NCBI GenBank assembly: GCA_021776235.1 | Contig: JAJFGG010000073.1 | Coordinates: 1-55,118 of the forward strand | Length of the DNA stretch: 55,118 nt | Direction of reading: 5' to 3' | Origin: Alphaproteobacteria bacterium | GTDB lineage: Bacteria > Pseudomonadota > Alphaproteobacteria > GCA-2731375 | Part shown: piece by piece, positions 7,764 through 18,042 of the stretch | How positions within the stretch are numbered: position 1 is the stretch's first letter | Layout: every line of letters begins with the position of its first letter | Notes under the pieces: generated by a model | The model's database searches: none | Told to the model about the DNA's origin: nothing | Seen by the model: only the letters and a program-made list of their open reading frames with translations | Program-made: the position numbers and the translations under genes

Positions 7764-9767
7764 TTATGGCTGCTGATTTTTTTCTGTCAGATTGAATTGC
7801 TCGGTAGCCGGCAGCCTCATCGATGGCGAGATGACGAAGACTCTGTAGAATCCGCCTCTCGGAATCTTTAGCCCCACCGAATAGACGCCGGCCTTCTGGT
7901 GCTGCGCGACGAGCCGCCGCTGCCAGGCCGGTGAGAATATGAGGACGGTTAGATCGGCGATATCCTCGGCCGGTACGCCGGTTGCCGCATGGGTCAATTT
8001 GAACGATAGCTCCAGCGGTTGGCCCACATCGAATTGATTGTTCTTCCGTAACGGCTCTACCCGCACGCGCGGGCCGTAGGCCACGGTCCGCTTGATCGGA
8101 TCCTTATCCACGCGCAAAGCAAAACAGTGCAAGACCCGGGGCGTATCGAGAAAGAAGACCAACCGGTACTCGCCCGATTGTCGAAGCCGCACGTTGGTTT
8201 GATAAAGTCCAGCGTCTGTTTCACGCAAATTTCGTTCGACCGCCAGGACCGCGCGCGGCTCGTGTCCATAGTTGCTGAAGTTGCCCATGGGAGCGGCCAT
8301 GCCTTCTTTATAGTAGTAAATCGCCTGATCGCCAGGATTGGCGACCAGGGCCGCATAGGCCCCGGAAGCCTGGACAATGGCATTCGCCAGACTGGGCCGC
8401 GAGGTACGGCCAAGCGCGTGCTGGCCGCCGGGAAAATCAACAATCGGCACCTCCTCGCCTTCCACCCCTATTTGCGAGAGGGGAACCATGAGGACCACCT
8501 CGCTGTCCCGATGCCGCACATAGGCCAATTCGTCGGTGAATGAAATCTGATCCGGGCCTTCCATGACCTTGGCCACTTGTATAATCCGATTGGCCGCAAG
8601 GTCGAGGATGCTGACCGTGTCGTTGACCGGGTTCGGGACAAATCCGAACCGGCTCCCCGGAGCGACCCGCACTTGAGCGATGCCCGGCTCGGCCTGAATT
8701 TGCGCGATCTGCTTAAACGAGCGTCCGTCGATGGCGGTGATGCGGCCATCTGTTTCGTTTGCGATATATGCCGCGCCAGCCATTTCAGCGAAGATGACCG
8801 ACACCGGCGCGGTCCCTACCCGCAAATCCTGCACCTTTTGCAGCGTGCGAATATCCACTACCGATACTGTTCCGGCGTCCCGGTTCGTGATGAAGGCGTA
8901 GCGGTTGTCTGCCGTGAAGGCGATATCGTGTACACCGGCGCCGGTCTTGATATTGCCGACAACCATGAGATCGGACAGGCGAAGCACGGAGACGCCGGAG
9001 GCGCCGTCTTGGTCTTCGGCGACGGCAATCCACAAATATGCCTGATCCGGCTGCAGCGCGAGGCGCGTAGGTTTTGGCCCAACGTCGAGGTTTTTTTTCA
9101 CGCTCCAGGACGAGGTCTCGATTACGGCGATACGGTCCGCCTCCGGCATCGAGACAAATAGACGGTCCTGGTCGTCGGTGAGCACCCAGTCTTCGCCCGG
9201 ACTCGACAGCTTGATTAAATTGAGGAGTTTGGTTCCTCCAAAGCCGAATAACGGATCGACAACAGTGATCGTTGGATCCGCATTGAGCGCCAGCACGTAA
9301 TAGGCATTGAGGTCCAACTCGGCGCGACTGAAGATACCGCCGCCCAGTAAACGCTTCACGCGTTGCTGGCACGTTCCTGTTCGTCCGCTTCCGTCCTCGG
9401 CGAGCAAATCCATCCAGGCGGCCGGAAAAGCGCCTCGCAACGGCAGATTTGTGGCGCTGTCGCTGATCCGGAAGCGCACGGACACCTCGTCGCCCGCAGT
9501 CAAAACCCCCGGCACGCGGCCTTCACCGTCCAGTGGAACGATTGAGGCTTCGATGGCGAGGCCCTGATGCTTATAAATTTCCCGAAACGGGATGGTATCG
9601 GCTGCCGGCCGTAAACCGGCGCCGTTCTTGACGGATTGGGCTGTCACCGAGATGCCCGGAAGAAGCAAGATCGAGGCGACAGCCAACCAGAATTGTATGC
9701 GCCAGAAGAAACGACCGGAAATTAGCGAGCAGAGATGCCAGGTTCGAAGTTCGAGGTCTGTTTGCAT
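7764..9767 (-). CDS. Secreted YVTN-type beta-propeller protein next to the multicopper oxidase
   Basis: 667 aa with an N-terminal export segment (about residues 20-43, ending VTAQS). An N-terminal beta-sandwich is followed by repeated propeller blades with the pattern seen in YVTN/YncE/cytochrome-D1-like proteins (RLFVSMPEADRIAVIETSSW, RYAFITNRDAGTVSVVDIRT, AAYIANETDGRITAIDGRSF). After about residue 480 two further beta-rich domains follow, ending in a segment like those of secreted copper-associated proteins. There is no haem motif. It lies 258 bases downstream of the giant multicopper oxidase on the same strand and is probably co-transcribed, so it may be a partner or stabiliser of that oxidase in the periplasm or outside the cell. 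Confidence 0.75.
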   Translation of the reverse strand: MQTDLELRTWHLCSLISGRFFWRIQFWLAVASILLLPGISVTAQSVKNGAGLRPAADTIPFREIYKHQGLAIEASIVPLDGEGRVPGVLTAGDEVSVRFRISDSATNLPLRGAFPAAWMDLLAEDGSGRTGTCQQRVKRLLGGGIFSRAELDLNAYYVLALNADPTITVVDPLFGFGGTKLLNLIKLSSPGEDWVLTDDQDRLFVSMPEADRIAVIETSSWSVKKNLDVGPKPTRLALQPDQAYLWIAVAEDQDGASGVSVLRLSDLMVVGNIKTGAGVHDIAFTADNRYAFITNRDAGTVSVVDIRTLQKVQDLRVGTAPVSVIFAEMAGAAYIANETDGRITAIDGRSFKQIAQIQAEPGIAQVRVAPGSRFGFVPNPVNDTVSILDLAANRIIQVAKVMEGPDQISFTDELAYVRHRDSEVVLMVPLSQIGVEGEEVPIVDFPGGQHALGRTSRPSLANAIVQASGAYAALVANPGDQAIYYYKEGMAAPMGNFSNYGHEPRAVLAVERNLRETDAGLYQTNVRLRQSGEYRLVFFLDTPRVLHCFALRVDKDPIKRTVAYGPRVRVEPLRKNNQFDVGQPLELSFKLTHAATGVPAEDIADLTVLIFSPAWQRRLVAQHQKAGVYSVGLKIPRGGFYRVFVISPSMRLPATEQFNLTEKNQQP

Positions 9768-9827
9768 AGCCGCAGAGATCAGAGAGAGTCAGCGCGGAAA
9801 AAGAGCGCTTCGCAACAGTATTGAGTT

Positions 9828-9852
9828 GCCCGGGCAGAGCACATGCCCGGGC
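9828..9852 (-). terminator. Possible hairpin after the multicopper oxidase gene
   Basis: Stem GCCCGGGC repeated with a 9-base loop, about 175 bases past the oxidase stop. There is no T-run, so it may instead attenuate or stabilise the transcript leading into the beta-propeller gene. Confidence 0.3.
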
Positions 9853-10025
9853 CTGCTTCTGGCGATCCCCGGCGGCAAGCGGCTTTCTTGTTGCTCAGGG
9901 CACTCACATCAAGCGCGGACATGACGCCAAGAGCCAGGTATCGGTGGAACCGTTCGTGGCTGCGGATGAAACGAAACCTCCGGCGCCAGTCCGGCAGGCA
10001 CCGTCGTCTGATGAAGGACCGGCTT

Positions 10026-13000
10026 TTAATTGGACCAATTGATCCCTCTTGGCTGGAACTGCCTGCCGTCTTGAAGCTGCGGAATCTCAACAGTATCGCC
10101 TTCAGCCTCGGTTTTCGCGGCCCTGGGTGCCGGACCCGTTGTTGGAATTAAGCTCGGGTCGATATTCACCGCGGCCGAAATGACACTCGGCGCTTTGGCG
10201 TGCCCGTGCTGAGTCGAGACGACCTTAATCGGGAAGGGTTTACCAGCGGCCTTAAAGGTGAGTTGCCAGGCGCCCGTCAAAGCGTCCACTTGCACCTTAG
10301 GTACTTTCCGCTTGTCGCCAAAAGTTAATTTGACCGACTTGGCCATCTTTTGGTTGGACGGATTCACCGAGTTAACACCAGTGATCAAATAGTCCTTGCC
10401 ACCTTTCAAAGCCTGAAGCGCTGTAATGGTCACCACGTCGCTTTTGGCTTCGCCAACCCGAAAGACACCCCATATTCCTCCCGTATTCTCGCTGGCGATG
10501 AAGCTCCGGTAAAGATAGTCGCCGGTCACTTCGCCGGCGCCGCCGGCTTTCTTCAGGACGATGTCAAACTGATTGTTCGGGCCAAACTTGTCGCGCGCAC
10601 CCATCCACTGGGACTTGCGATTAGTGCCGATCTTCGAGGAACCATCCACATACGGCTCTTCCTGCCAGGCGTGGCCATGCAAGGCCCAGGTCTGCACGGC
10701 AAGACCGGCCGGATGCACCATGCGCATCCGCACTGGCATGCCCTTCGACGAGGTGAAGACCGGCGTCTCGGGATCGCCGGCCACCAGGGTGTTCGACACG
10801 TAACGCATGATGCCGCGTGGCGAAAGGCGCGTTTTATTGGTTTCCCAATCCGGGTCCGCAAACCGGTAGCTGAGCGGTTCCGTTCCATAGTTTACCGAAC
10901 GGGCGAAGGTTGTACCGGCCGCCGCAGCACCTTTCACATTGTCATGCACAATTGTCACATGCTCACGGAAGAGGAAGTTCTTTGCTTCGCACTTGCCGTA
11001 GACAAATTTTGACTTATAGACATTCGCCGACGACGGCGCGTTCGGGTCTTCCGCCCAGCACGAGCCCGCCGGCTCGATGATGAGCGCCCCGATCATGCCG
11101 TAGGGCGATTGCATGAGCGGATCGGAGGGCGACAGGCTGGCGCTGCCGAATTCGACCGCTCTATGGACCGGCTTGCCGGACTTGCCCGGCTCGATGATGC
11201 CCGCGTACCAGGTGTACACGACACTTTTTCCGAATGGCACGACCTGTGTCTTTGGGTTGAGGCCGATTATAACACCGTTGCTCGTTGTCACGTCCGCCGA
11301 GACCAGCTGTGCATGAAGCCCCACATACTTCGACGTATTTATCGGGATCTTGGCGTTAACGGTCTGGCCGTCAATCTTGGCCGGCGCAAACTGGATATTC
11401 GAGCCGCCGTTGTTGGCGTCTTTGATGCTGTTGCGCAAGGTGATCTTCAGGCATTCGCCCGCGGCCGCGCGCAGGATCAACGGCTCGATGGCTGCTTGCG
11501 CCTGTTTGCTCGATACGGGCGTAGTGCCAATTTTCGTCAATACGCCGTTCGTGAGAGCCGAGGTGTGCACGTACAACAAGGCATCCGGATCGATAATGGG
11601 TTGCTGAGGATCGATAATCGCCTGCCCGTTCGAGGTAATAGCTCTGCCGCGGGCATTGTAGACGAGCCCCCCACCAAGGGCCTGTTTCGCCGTCGTCGCG
11701 GTCACATCATACTCACGAACGTACGCGCCGGCCGGACACACCGGGACCGGACGCTCCTTCTTGGCGATTGGGTTGTTCGGCAGCGGCTGCAGTTTTGGTT
11801 CAGTCTGCTCGTTGCCATAGGCGCGCAGCAGACCCCAATTGCCATATGGCAAATCGGCCCAGCTGGACGAGGTGACATACATATAATCAGCTTGCTTGTT
11901 ACCAGCCTGCTTGCGCGGGCCCAATACTGGCGGAAGGTCGAACAGCATCTCGAAATGCTCCGAAATACCCATACTCTGGGTGCTGCGGTAACCCGAATTG
12001 ATGTCCGCCGGCTCGAAATACCATCGCAAGCCGTGAAGATTGAACGCGTGCGGCGCCATATGTGCGCCCACCAGGGTCCGGATCTGCACCTTGTCGCCTT
12101 TGTAGGCCCGCATTAACGGCGTGTAGGGATCCGTCGCCCCGGCACCGGGGAATGGATCTTCGAATTTGAACCCACCCGGTTCGGCAGGATTGATCGGATC
12201 CTGCCGGTCCGGCTGCTTGTTCTGCACCGCGTCGAACCGTTTGATCGAGGCGAATGCGAACGAAAGGTCGGCTGCCTCGGTTTTTTCCATCCCCGTCAAG
12301 GGGACCGGGTTGTTTTTGGGCTTGAACATCCGCAGCGCCAAGGGCTCGTTCCGGTAGTTCACCGAATAGGTGCCGGTCGAGATTCTATTCGTCACCAGTA
12401 TTGGATGCGTCACCAATGACCCACCAGACGGAGGGTTAATGGCGGATTCAGGCGCGGTCCAGCCCCAGGGCTTGGTATCCTTGGGAACTTCCGCGGGATC
12501 TGGGTGTCGGCCATAGTCGCTGTCGGGACCGGGGTACGGGACCGGCTCCTGCGGACTGCCGGCATTGTAGGTCAACTGGCGGTCCTGGAACTCGAGGTTG
12601 AACTCGCGGTGGCTGTTCGAGGGATCTGCGGCAATGATATCGGCCGTCCAACTGGTCGGTCCGCCGTCTCTTACGGCCCCGTTGCCGCCATTCGGAGGCG
12701 TTGCCAGTCGATCTCCGAACAGTTTGCTGGTGATCGGATCCCGCCACGTGGACCCTGCCGGCTCGACTACGAGACCGGCGTACAGACCCGCTTGTTGATT
12801 GGTCGATGGGCTGAAGTGATCGTGGGTAAACACCGTCCGGATCGTCCGGTCCTTGCCCATATTGTTGAGCAGCGGATCGGCGTACCAGCGTTGCACCGTC
12901 GCCTGGGCGCCTAGCCAGTTTTGCCCAACTGCGGACCCATCACCGAAATAGGGAATTACCTTGGCCGACAGCCCCGTCTGGGCCGGAACAACTGGATTTG

Positions 13001-15881
13001 CCAGATCCTGGTACTGGTAGAGGCCGCCCGCGTCATTGATGTGCTCGATCAGTTCGCGGACCTCCTCGGCGGCGTAGGTTCCATCCTCGTAATTGAAACC
13101 GTTTGCCGCGCCATCGGAGGCCAGCACATCGAACTTGACCAGATGAATGTGCTGGCCAAGCACATCGGTCGGTGTGCGAACCTGAAAGTCATCAAGCTTG
13201 TAATAGTTTGGCACAAAATTTGCCAGCCAGAACTCTATGACCTCGCCGCTATTGGCGCGGAAGAAAAGCGGCTCGGGCGCGCGCGTACCGTCCAGCGTAT
13301 CGGCGACGTCGCCCCACAGGCTTATCATGCGCTGCTGTGGGAAATGCCAGCCCTTTTTATTGAAGACGACGTCGAGCTCAATGTCGGCCGCTTTATACTG
13401 GCGCACGGTCCTAACCGCCTCGCCATCCAAGGTGATGCCGGGCTCCGCATAGGGCGCGCCACGCGCCGGCGGCTGACCGTTGAGAATAAAGTCAGCCGGC
13501 GTGCCGTCGGGCTTGATGCTCGGATGAAGCCGTTGGGCATGTGCCTTCATGGCGGCTATTTCCGCCGGGGTGCCTTCTTCCGGCAGTTGCATGACGACGG
13601 GTTCGTTATTGTTTTTGGTGAAGTCCCAGGCATTATGCCTTTCGTATATGATGTCGTCACTGACCGCGACGTGACGCGGCAGACCGCCATCAAGATTGAG
13701 CGGCGTGCCGTCGGCAGCTTTCCGCTGGATACCCTGGTCGTCGAGGTCCGGAGCGAAGTCCATTGGCGGATGCGAAATCCGCTGGCCGGCGACACCGGCT
13801 ATGAAATACGGAAAACCCGGGTTCATGCCCTTGTTTATATCTTCCTGGTTCACCTCAACCATATAGCCAACAGGCGCGTTGCCGGCCGCCGGACTTTTGG
13901 CCTCGACGAGCCGCACGCGCGCCGGCAGCGGCGCCATTGCGATCGTCGGCACCGGAACGACGGCCGGTGTGGGCGAGCCCTGCGCAATTTCGCCGTCGGG
14001 CAACGCCCTGTTCCAGACATCGTTGCCGTTGACGGGAATACCATTCTTGTCGAGGCGGGTGCCTTCCTCGAACGTGTCGTGGACACGCCACAAGGCCCAC
14101 ATGCCCTGAGCGAAATGGGGATAGAAATGGCAGTGAAAGATCGAATCCCCCGGGGTCTGGTTCTTATTGCCGCTGCCCCGATAGACATATTCCAACGTGT
14201 AGGAGGCGCCCGGGCTGATCATCTGGCTGTCGCGGTAGTGGCTGTCGTCACTATTGGGCGAGTGCAGCCACTGGTGCGCATGCTGATGGTGGACGTGCGT
14301 TATGTTGGCACTGGCATGCAGGATCCGGTAAACCGCGTGATCACCGATGTAGCTATGGTAGACGTTGGACGGATCGTCAGGATAAAAAGCTTTCGTCGCC
14401 TTCTTGCCCAGCTTCAGATTGCCATCCTTATCGGTCGTGTTGGCGGGAAAATCGACCACCATCGCCGGGTCACCGTTCGGCCAGGAACTGAGAAAGAACT
14501 CTTCGTACTTGCAGGTGGCGCAATCAGCCATCGGCCCGACGCCTAGACGATTGGCCCAGATCGGCGGACCAATCGCCGCCATACCGTAATTGATCGCAAA
14601 GAAATCGCGTCCGCCCTGCAGCGCCTGGAACACCTGAGCGCTACTATCCTCGAACGCCCCGAAGCTCTGTTTGGCATTAAAGTCGTCATGATAAATGACA
14701 ACGATCTCGCGATACGGTTGACGCCGGTCCGGGCTGGCCGGCACCGGGTCGAACTCTGGACCCTTCTCGCTTTTTGGGAACCGGCCGTGCTTGGGTCCGG
14801 TGATTATGGCGGTCAGATCGCTGTGGACAAGTTCGCGCGCCGGCTTACCGTTGATCGGCTTGATGTCCATGTACATTTTCAAGATCGGCTCTCCGCCGAT
14901 GTCGGGACCGTTTGGCTCGCTCGGATAGTGTGTGCCGGGCTTGTAAAGCGCATCGTAGTCCATCACCGGAGGGCGGTCGGCAATATTTTTGCTGCTCGCG
15001 GCCGCAAGATCGGCCTGACTGACCTGGCTGCGATACCACTCAGCCTGGGCCGGCTGCACGGTCACGGCACCGAACAGTCCCTGGAATAGCTGGCCACCGT
15101 TTCCGAGATTCCTTTGGCCGACCATGCCGGCCTGGCTGGTTAGCAGATAAGAACCAAGTTCGGCGGCATAGAGCTCGTAGGTAATCGACTTGCCAGGCGG
15201 CACAAGACCGCTGTTGACCGGATAGGAGGCCGGGTCGCCATTCGGATTTTCCGGGGTGAAGAACTGGCCATTCGCGCCCCCCCAGGCCCCGTCGGACGCA
15301 ATGCCGCCGACCGCCTCCAACCCGGCAACATGGACGCCTGCGTAGCGCGTCGGGGGTTGCACCCAATTCGACGCGTTGTTATTTGGTGGCTCCGAATTTT
15401 TGGGTGCTTCGCTGACCAGTTTCTCGTTCGGCTGGTAGGCATTGCCTTCCTTCACGGGAAAGTTCTTGGGCTGCAAATTCGTCGCAGGCACGCCACGCTG
15501 CATCGGCAAATTGCTGAGCAGATTGGTGAACTTGATGCGAAGGCAATCGCCCTGGTTCACGCGCAGCACGATGGGACGCGCCCGTTTATCCGGTCGCAAC
15601 ACCACCTGGCCAGGATAAAGCCGTTTGTTGCCCGCATTGGTACTACGAACGTCGCGCTGCAGCGCGAAAATCATGCCACCGGCCTGCAGGGCACCTAACC
15701 GGTTAATGTAGAAGGCCTGGTCAAGGGCGACGACTTTTGCATAGACCCACCCGCGGCAAAAGTCCGGCCCCTTGCCTGTCGCCGCCTCCGCGTTTGCAAT
15801 GGCTGCTGTCGCAGCCGCAAGCGGAACGGCAAACAGGACTGCCAGTGATTTCCGGATTCGAGCGGTTCCAAGCAATGACAT
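10026..15881 (-). CDS. Giant multicopper oxidase, MofA/McoA/MnxG-like (putative Mn(II) oxidase)
   Basis: About 1951 aa with a signal peptide (RKSLAVLFAVPLAAATAAIA, cut near NAEA). It consists of many cupredoxin domains. Copper motifs, at approximate residues: HVHHQHAHQWLH (527-540), FHCHFYPHFAQGMW (577-591, type 1/type 3 site with axial Met), HIHLVKF (907), HDHFSPS (1012), HAFNLHG (1272) and LHGHAW (1727). Size and this order, with the HCH motif in the first half instead of the C-terminus, fit the very large bacterial Mn(II) oxidases (MofA, McoA, MnxG) and not a 500-aa laccase. The ATG at 15881 was preferred for its GGGGG-rich ribosome site; a GTG at 15923 is in frame. The neighbouring propeller protein and the SCO chaperones and cytochrome c fusion farther off support a copper-dependent extracytoplasmic oxidase. 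Mn as substrate is inferred. Confidence 0.8.
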   Translation of the reverse strand: MSLLGTARIRKSLAVLFAVPLAAATAAIANAEAATGKGPDFCRGWVYAKVVALDQAFYINRLGALQAGGMIFALQRDVRSTNAGNKRLYPGQVVLRPDKRARPIVLRVNQGDCLRIKFTNLLSNLPMQRGVPATNLQPKNFPVKEGNAYQPNEKLVSEAPKNSEPPNNNASNWVQPPTRYAGVHVAGLEAVGGIASDGAWGGANGQFFTPENPNGDPASYPVNSGLVPPGKSITYELYAAELGSYLLTSQAGMVGQRNLGNGGQLFQGLFGAVTVQPAQAEWYRSQVSQADLAAASSKNIADRPPVMDYDALYKPGTHYPSEPNGPDIGGEPILKMYMDIKPINGKPARELVHSDLTAIITGPKHGRFPKSEKGPEFDPVPASPDRRQPYREIVVIYHDDFNAKQSFGAFEDSSAQVFQALQGGRDFFAINYGMAAIGPPIWANRLGVGPMADCATCKYEEFFLSSWPNGDPAMVVDFPANTTDKDGNLKLGKKATKAFYPDDPSNVYHSYIGDHAVYRILHASANITHVHHQHAHQWLHSPNSDDSHYRDSQMISPGASYTLEYVYRGSGNKNQTPGDSIFHCHFYPHFAQGMWALWRVHDTFEEGTRLDKNGIPVNGNDVWNRALPDGEIAQGSPTPAVVPVPTIAMAPLPARVRLVEAKSPAAGNAPVGYMVEVNQEDINKGMNPGFPYFIAGVAGQRISHPPMDFAPDLDDQGIQRKAADGTPLNLDGGLPRHVAVSDDIIYERHNAWDFTKNNNEPVVMQLPEEGTPAEIAAMKAHAQRLHPSIKPDGTPADFILNGQPPARGAPYAEPGITLDGEAVRTVRQYKAADIELDVVFNKKGWHFPQQRMISLWGDVADTLDGTRAPEPLFFRANSGEVIEFWLANFVPNYYKLDDFQVRTPTDVLGQHIHLVKFDVLASDGAANGFNYEDGTYAAEEVRELIEHINDAGGLYQYQDLANPVVPAQTGLSAKVIPYFGDGSAVGQNWLGAQATVQRWYADPLLNNMGKDRTIRTVFTHDHFSPSTNQQAGLYAGLVVEPAGSTWRDPITSKLFGDRLATPPNGGNGAVRDGGPTSWTADIIAADPSNSHREFNLEFQDRQLTYNAGSPQEPVPYPGPDSDYGRHPDPAEVPKDTKPWGWTAPESAINPPSGGSLVTHPILVTNRISTGTYSVNYRNEPLALRMFKPKNNPVPLTGMEKTEAADLSFAFASIKRFDAVQNKQPDRQDPINPAEPGGFKFEDPFPGAGATDPYTPLMRAYKGDKVQIRTLVGAHMAPHAFNLHGLRWYFEPADINSGYRSTQSMGISEHFEMLFDLPPVLGPRKQAGNKQADYMYVTSSSWADLPYGNWGLLRAYGNEQTEPKLQPLPNNPIAKKERPVPVCPAGAYVREYDVTATTAKQALGGGLVYNARGRAITSNGQAIIDPQQPIIDPDALLYVHTSALTNGVLTKIGTTPVSSKQAQAAIEPLILRAAAGECLKITLRNSIKDANNGGSNIQFAPAKIDGQTVNAKIPINTSKYVGLHAQLVSADVTTSNGVIIGLNPKTQVVPFGKSVVYTWYAGIIEPGKSGKPVHRAVEFGSASLSPSDPLMQSPYGMIGALIIEPAGSCWAEDPNAPSSANVYKSKFVYGKCEAKNFLFREHVTIVHDNVKGAAAAGTTFARSVNYGTEPLSYRFADPDWETNKTRLSPRGIMRYVSNTLVAGDPETPVFTSSKGMPVRMRMVHPAGLAVQTWALHGHAWQEEPYVDGSSKIGTNRKSQWMGARDKFGPNNQFDIVLKKAGGAGEVTGDYLYRSFIASENTGGIWGVFRVGEAKSDVVTITALQALKGGKDYLITGVNSVNPSNQKMAKSVKLTFGDKRKVPKVQVDALTGAWQLTFKAAGKPFPIKVVSTQHGHAKAPSVISAAVNIDPSLIPTTGPAPRAAKTEAEGDTVEIPQLQDGRQFQPRGINWSN

Positions 15882-16104
15882 GATAAACACCCCCAAAGGC
15901 CCCCTTCGCGGGCGGCTTCTCACGAAGGAGACGCGCTAGTTGTTCATACCGTCAATCTTGGTTGTTTAGATTGCGGCATTTATCCAAGCTTGTTAATTGC
16001 ATAAAAGTGCTAGCATATCTTCCGGTTTAGGGCAATGTTTGATTGCGCGCTTAGGCTTCAAGGGCGCGCCACAACTCTCATAAGTATGTGCTGCCAACGT
16101 CGAA

Positions 16105-16848
16105 ATGATCCAGTTCCAAATCATCGTCAATTGCGGACCCTGCGAAGAATACATCCAGAAATGTATCCGCTCGATCAGGTCTCAAACCTATTCGAACTGG
16201 TCGGCGACTGTATCGGTCGACCCATCCGGCGATGCTACATTCGAGCGCGCTATCGAGGTTTGCCGGGACACGCCCCGCATCAGCCTCACCCTCAATTCCT
16301 CGCGTCGATTTGCGATGGAAAATCTCGTCTTGGGGATCGCACGCAGCCAAGCGGCGCCTGAAGATGTCATTGTAATTCTGGACGGCGACGACTGGTTTCG
16401 ATCCAACGACGCCCTGCAGACCATCGCCGCAACCTATCGTGACACGGGCTGCTGGATGACCTATGGCAGTTGGCTGTCCAACCTGACAGAGATGCCGGGT
16501 CTGTGGCCCCCCTATCCCGACGGCACAACAAATTTCCGACAAATTCGATGGCTTGGTACAGCTGTTCGCACATGGAAAAAATGGCTGTGGGATCTCGTGG
16601 ATGATCGTGATTTACGAGACGACGACGATACCTATTTCCAGGTCGCAGAAGACCTGGCAACGATGTATCCGATGCTCGAAATGAGTGGAACGGACCGGGC
16701 CCGGCATATTAAAACGCCGCTCATGCTCTACAACAACGCCAATCCCGCGGGTGCTGCAAAGATCCGGCGCGAAAACATGATGCGCAACGCGCGTCTGATA
16801 CGGAGCCGCCCACCCTATCGGAGACTCGACAGGGATCAGCCGGGTTAG
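16105..16848 (+). CDS. GT2-like glycosyltransferase
   Basis: 247 aa with a GT-A nucleotide-diphospho-sugar transferase fold. The N-terminus IQFQIIVNCGPCEEYIQKCI is the usual first strand and helix, SIRSQTYSNWSATVSVD follows, and the metal-binding motif is VILDGDDWF. There is no membrane segment. It is a lone + strand gene between the divergent multicopper oxidase and the convergent monooxygenase operon, so its pathway cannot be read from position. The ribosome-binding site is weak. Confidence 0.8.
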   Translation: MIQFQIIVNCGPCEEYIQKCIRSIRSQTYSNWSATVSVDPSGDATFERAIEVCRDTPRISLTLNSSRRFAMENLVLGIARSQAAPEDVIVILDGDDWFRSNDALQTIAATYRDTGCWMTYGSWLSNLTEMPGLWPPYPDGTTNFRQIRWLGTAVRTWKKWLWDLVDDRDLRDDDDTYFQVAEDLATMYPMLEMSGTDRARHIKTPLMLYNNANPAGAAKIRRENMMRNARLIRSRPPYRRLDRDQPG

Positions 16849-16878
16849 GCGCTGTACGTCCGTTCGGCGCGGCGTATT

Positions 16879-18030
16879 TCAGCCTGATTTCGGTGCGCCG
16901 CGTGTTTTGCCGGCCGGTGGGTAATCCCGGACTCGGTTTGCCGCCATGCCTGCACCGCTTGTACCGCGCTCCCGCTCCCGCAGACGAGGCATCACGTTGC
17001 GACCAAACCGCTCCATCTCCTCTTGCTTAGGCCATCCGGACAGAATGAATTGTGATATGCCGATACGTTTGTACTCAAGCAGCCCCGTGACAATGTCATC
17101 ATATGATCCAACCAAGGCAAGAGCGGGCGCACCGTGGCTGCGGATCGCACCGGTCCATAGCCAGGGTGTTAGCCATTCTTCATCCGCCAGCGCATACGTT
17201 TTCGCCAGGGATACAGAATCGCTGGCATCCACGAAACTGCGCTCAGCGCTTCGTTCCCCCTGAGAAAGTGACTCACCTTCCACCAGAGCGCGGGCCACAT
17301 CAACGGCCTCGGCCCGGGTCGGCCGGCAGACCACCGACAGGCGCAAACCGGCTTCCTTGTCAACGGCGAGCACCGGCTCGATACTTTTGGCCACCAGTTC
17401 AGGCGTGTCGCCAAGGCGCATCCAGCAAGTCCCCTGGCGGATGGCCAGATCCCGGGCCGCAGGTGAACCGCCGGCGACAAAGATCTCGGGATGACGCCGG
17501 GATGGCGCGATAAACGGCGTGTTCAGTTCCGCCTTTTCGACCCGGTAATAGTGCCCGATGTAGTCCACGGGAGCCTCGCCGCGCCAAATCGCATGACAAA
17601 TCGCCAAGAATTCCTCGGTTCGCGCATATCGTTGGTCATGTGGTAAAAAATCGCCGTAAAACGCCTGCTCATGGGGCGAATGCCCGGCCACGATGTTGAG
17701 GCTGACGCGGCCGTTGACGAGCGACGACAGCGTGTTGATCTGCTGGGTGAAGATTGTTGGACAACTTGCGCCCGAGCGATAGGCGACGATGAATTCGACC
17801 CGTTCGGTGGCCAAGGCCAGGCTTGCGGCCAGTACGATCGGATCGGGCTTGGCCGCACCGAAATCGGTGAGCAAGCCATCTATCCCCAACGATTCTGCAC
17901 GTCGGCAAAACTCAATCTGGTGATCTGGATCGGGAAGGCCTGTTTGTGCCAGAGAATCACCGAGCGCGCGCGCAAACGTCGTTTGCTCACCCCCTTGCAG
18001 CATTCTCCAATGGATCCTGAGGGGTGTCAC
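16879..18030 (-). CDS. LLM-class FMNH2-dependent monooxygenase (SsuD-like), copy 1
   Basis: 383 aa TIM-barrel flavin monooxygenase of the alkanesulfonate monooxygenase type. Visible family segments include FIVAYRSGASCPTIFTQQ, NTLSSLVNGRVSLNIVAG, HDQRYARTEEFLAICHAIW and the C-terminal YKRIGISQFILSGWPKQEEM. These enzymes use reduced FMN and oxygen to cleave C-S bonds or hydroxylate small molecules. It is last in a run of same-strand genes, 12 bases after the TauD-like gene, with a GTG start preceded by GAAGG. It is paralogous to the gene at 20554-21660, and two such enzymes in one operon suggest two successive oxidations. Substrate unknown. Confidence 0.88.
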   Translation of the reverse strand: MTPLRIHWRMLQGGEQTTFARALGDSLAQTGLPDPDHQIEFCRRAESLGIDGLLTDFGAAKPDPIVLAASLALATERVEFIVAYRSGASCPTIFTQQINTLSSLVNGRVSLNIVAGHSPHEQAFYGDFLPHDQRYARTEEFLAICHAIWRGEAPVDYIGHYYRVEKAELNTPFIAPSRRHPEIFVAGGSPAARDLAIRQGTCWMRLGDTPELVAKSIEPVLAVDKEAGLRLSVVCRPTRAEAVDVARALVEGESLSQGERSAERSFVDASDSVSLAKTYALADEEWLTPWLWTGAIRSHGAPALALVGSYDDIVTGLLEYKRIGISQFILSGWPKQEEMERFGRNVMPRLRERERGTSGAGMAANRVRDYPPAGKTRGAPKSG

Positions 18031-18042
18031 GACCGGATGCCT

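Noticed and set aside
12921-14546. Long + strand open frame (541 codons) inside the multicopper oxidase gene
   Set aside because: It is antisense to clear copper-motif coding sequence, has no family features and reflects the oxidase's codon bias.
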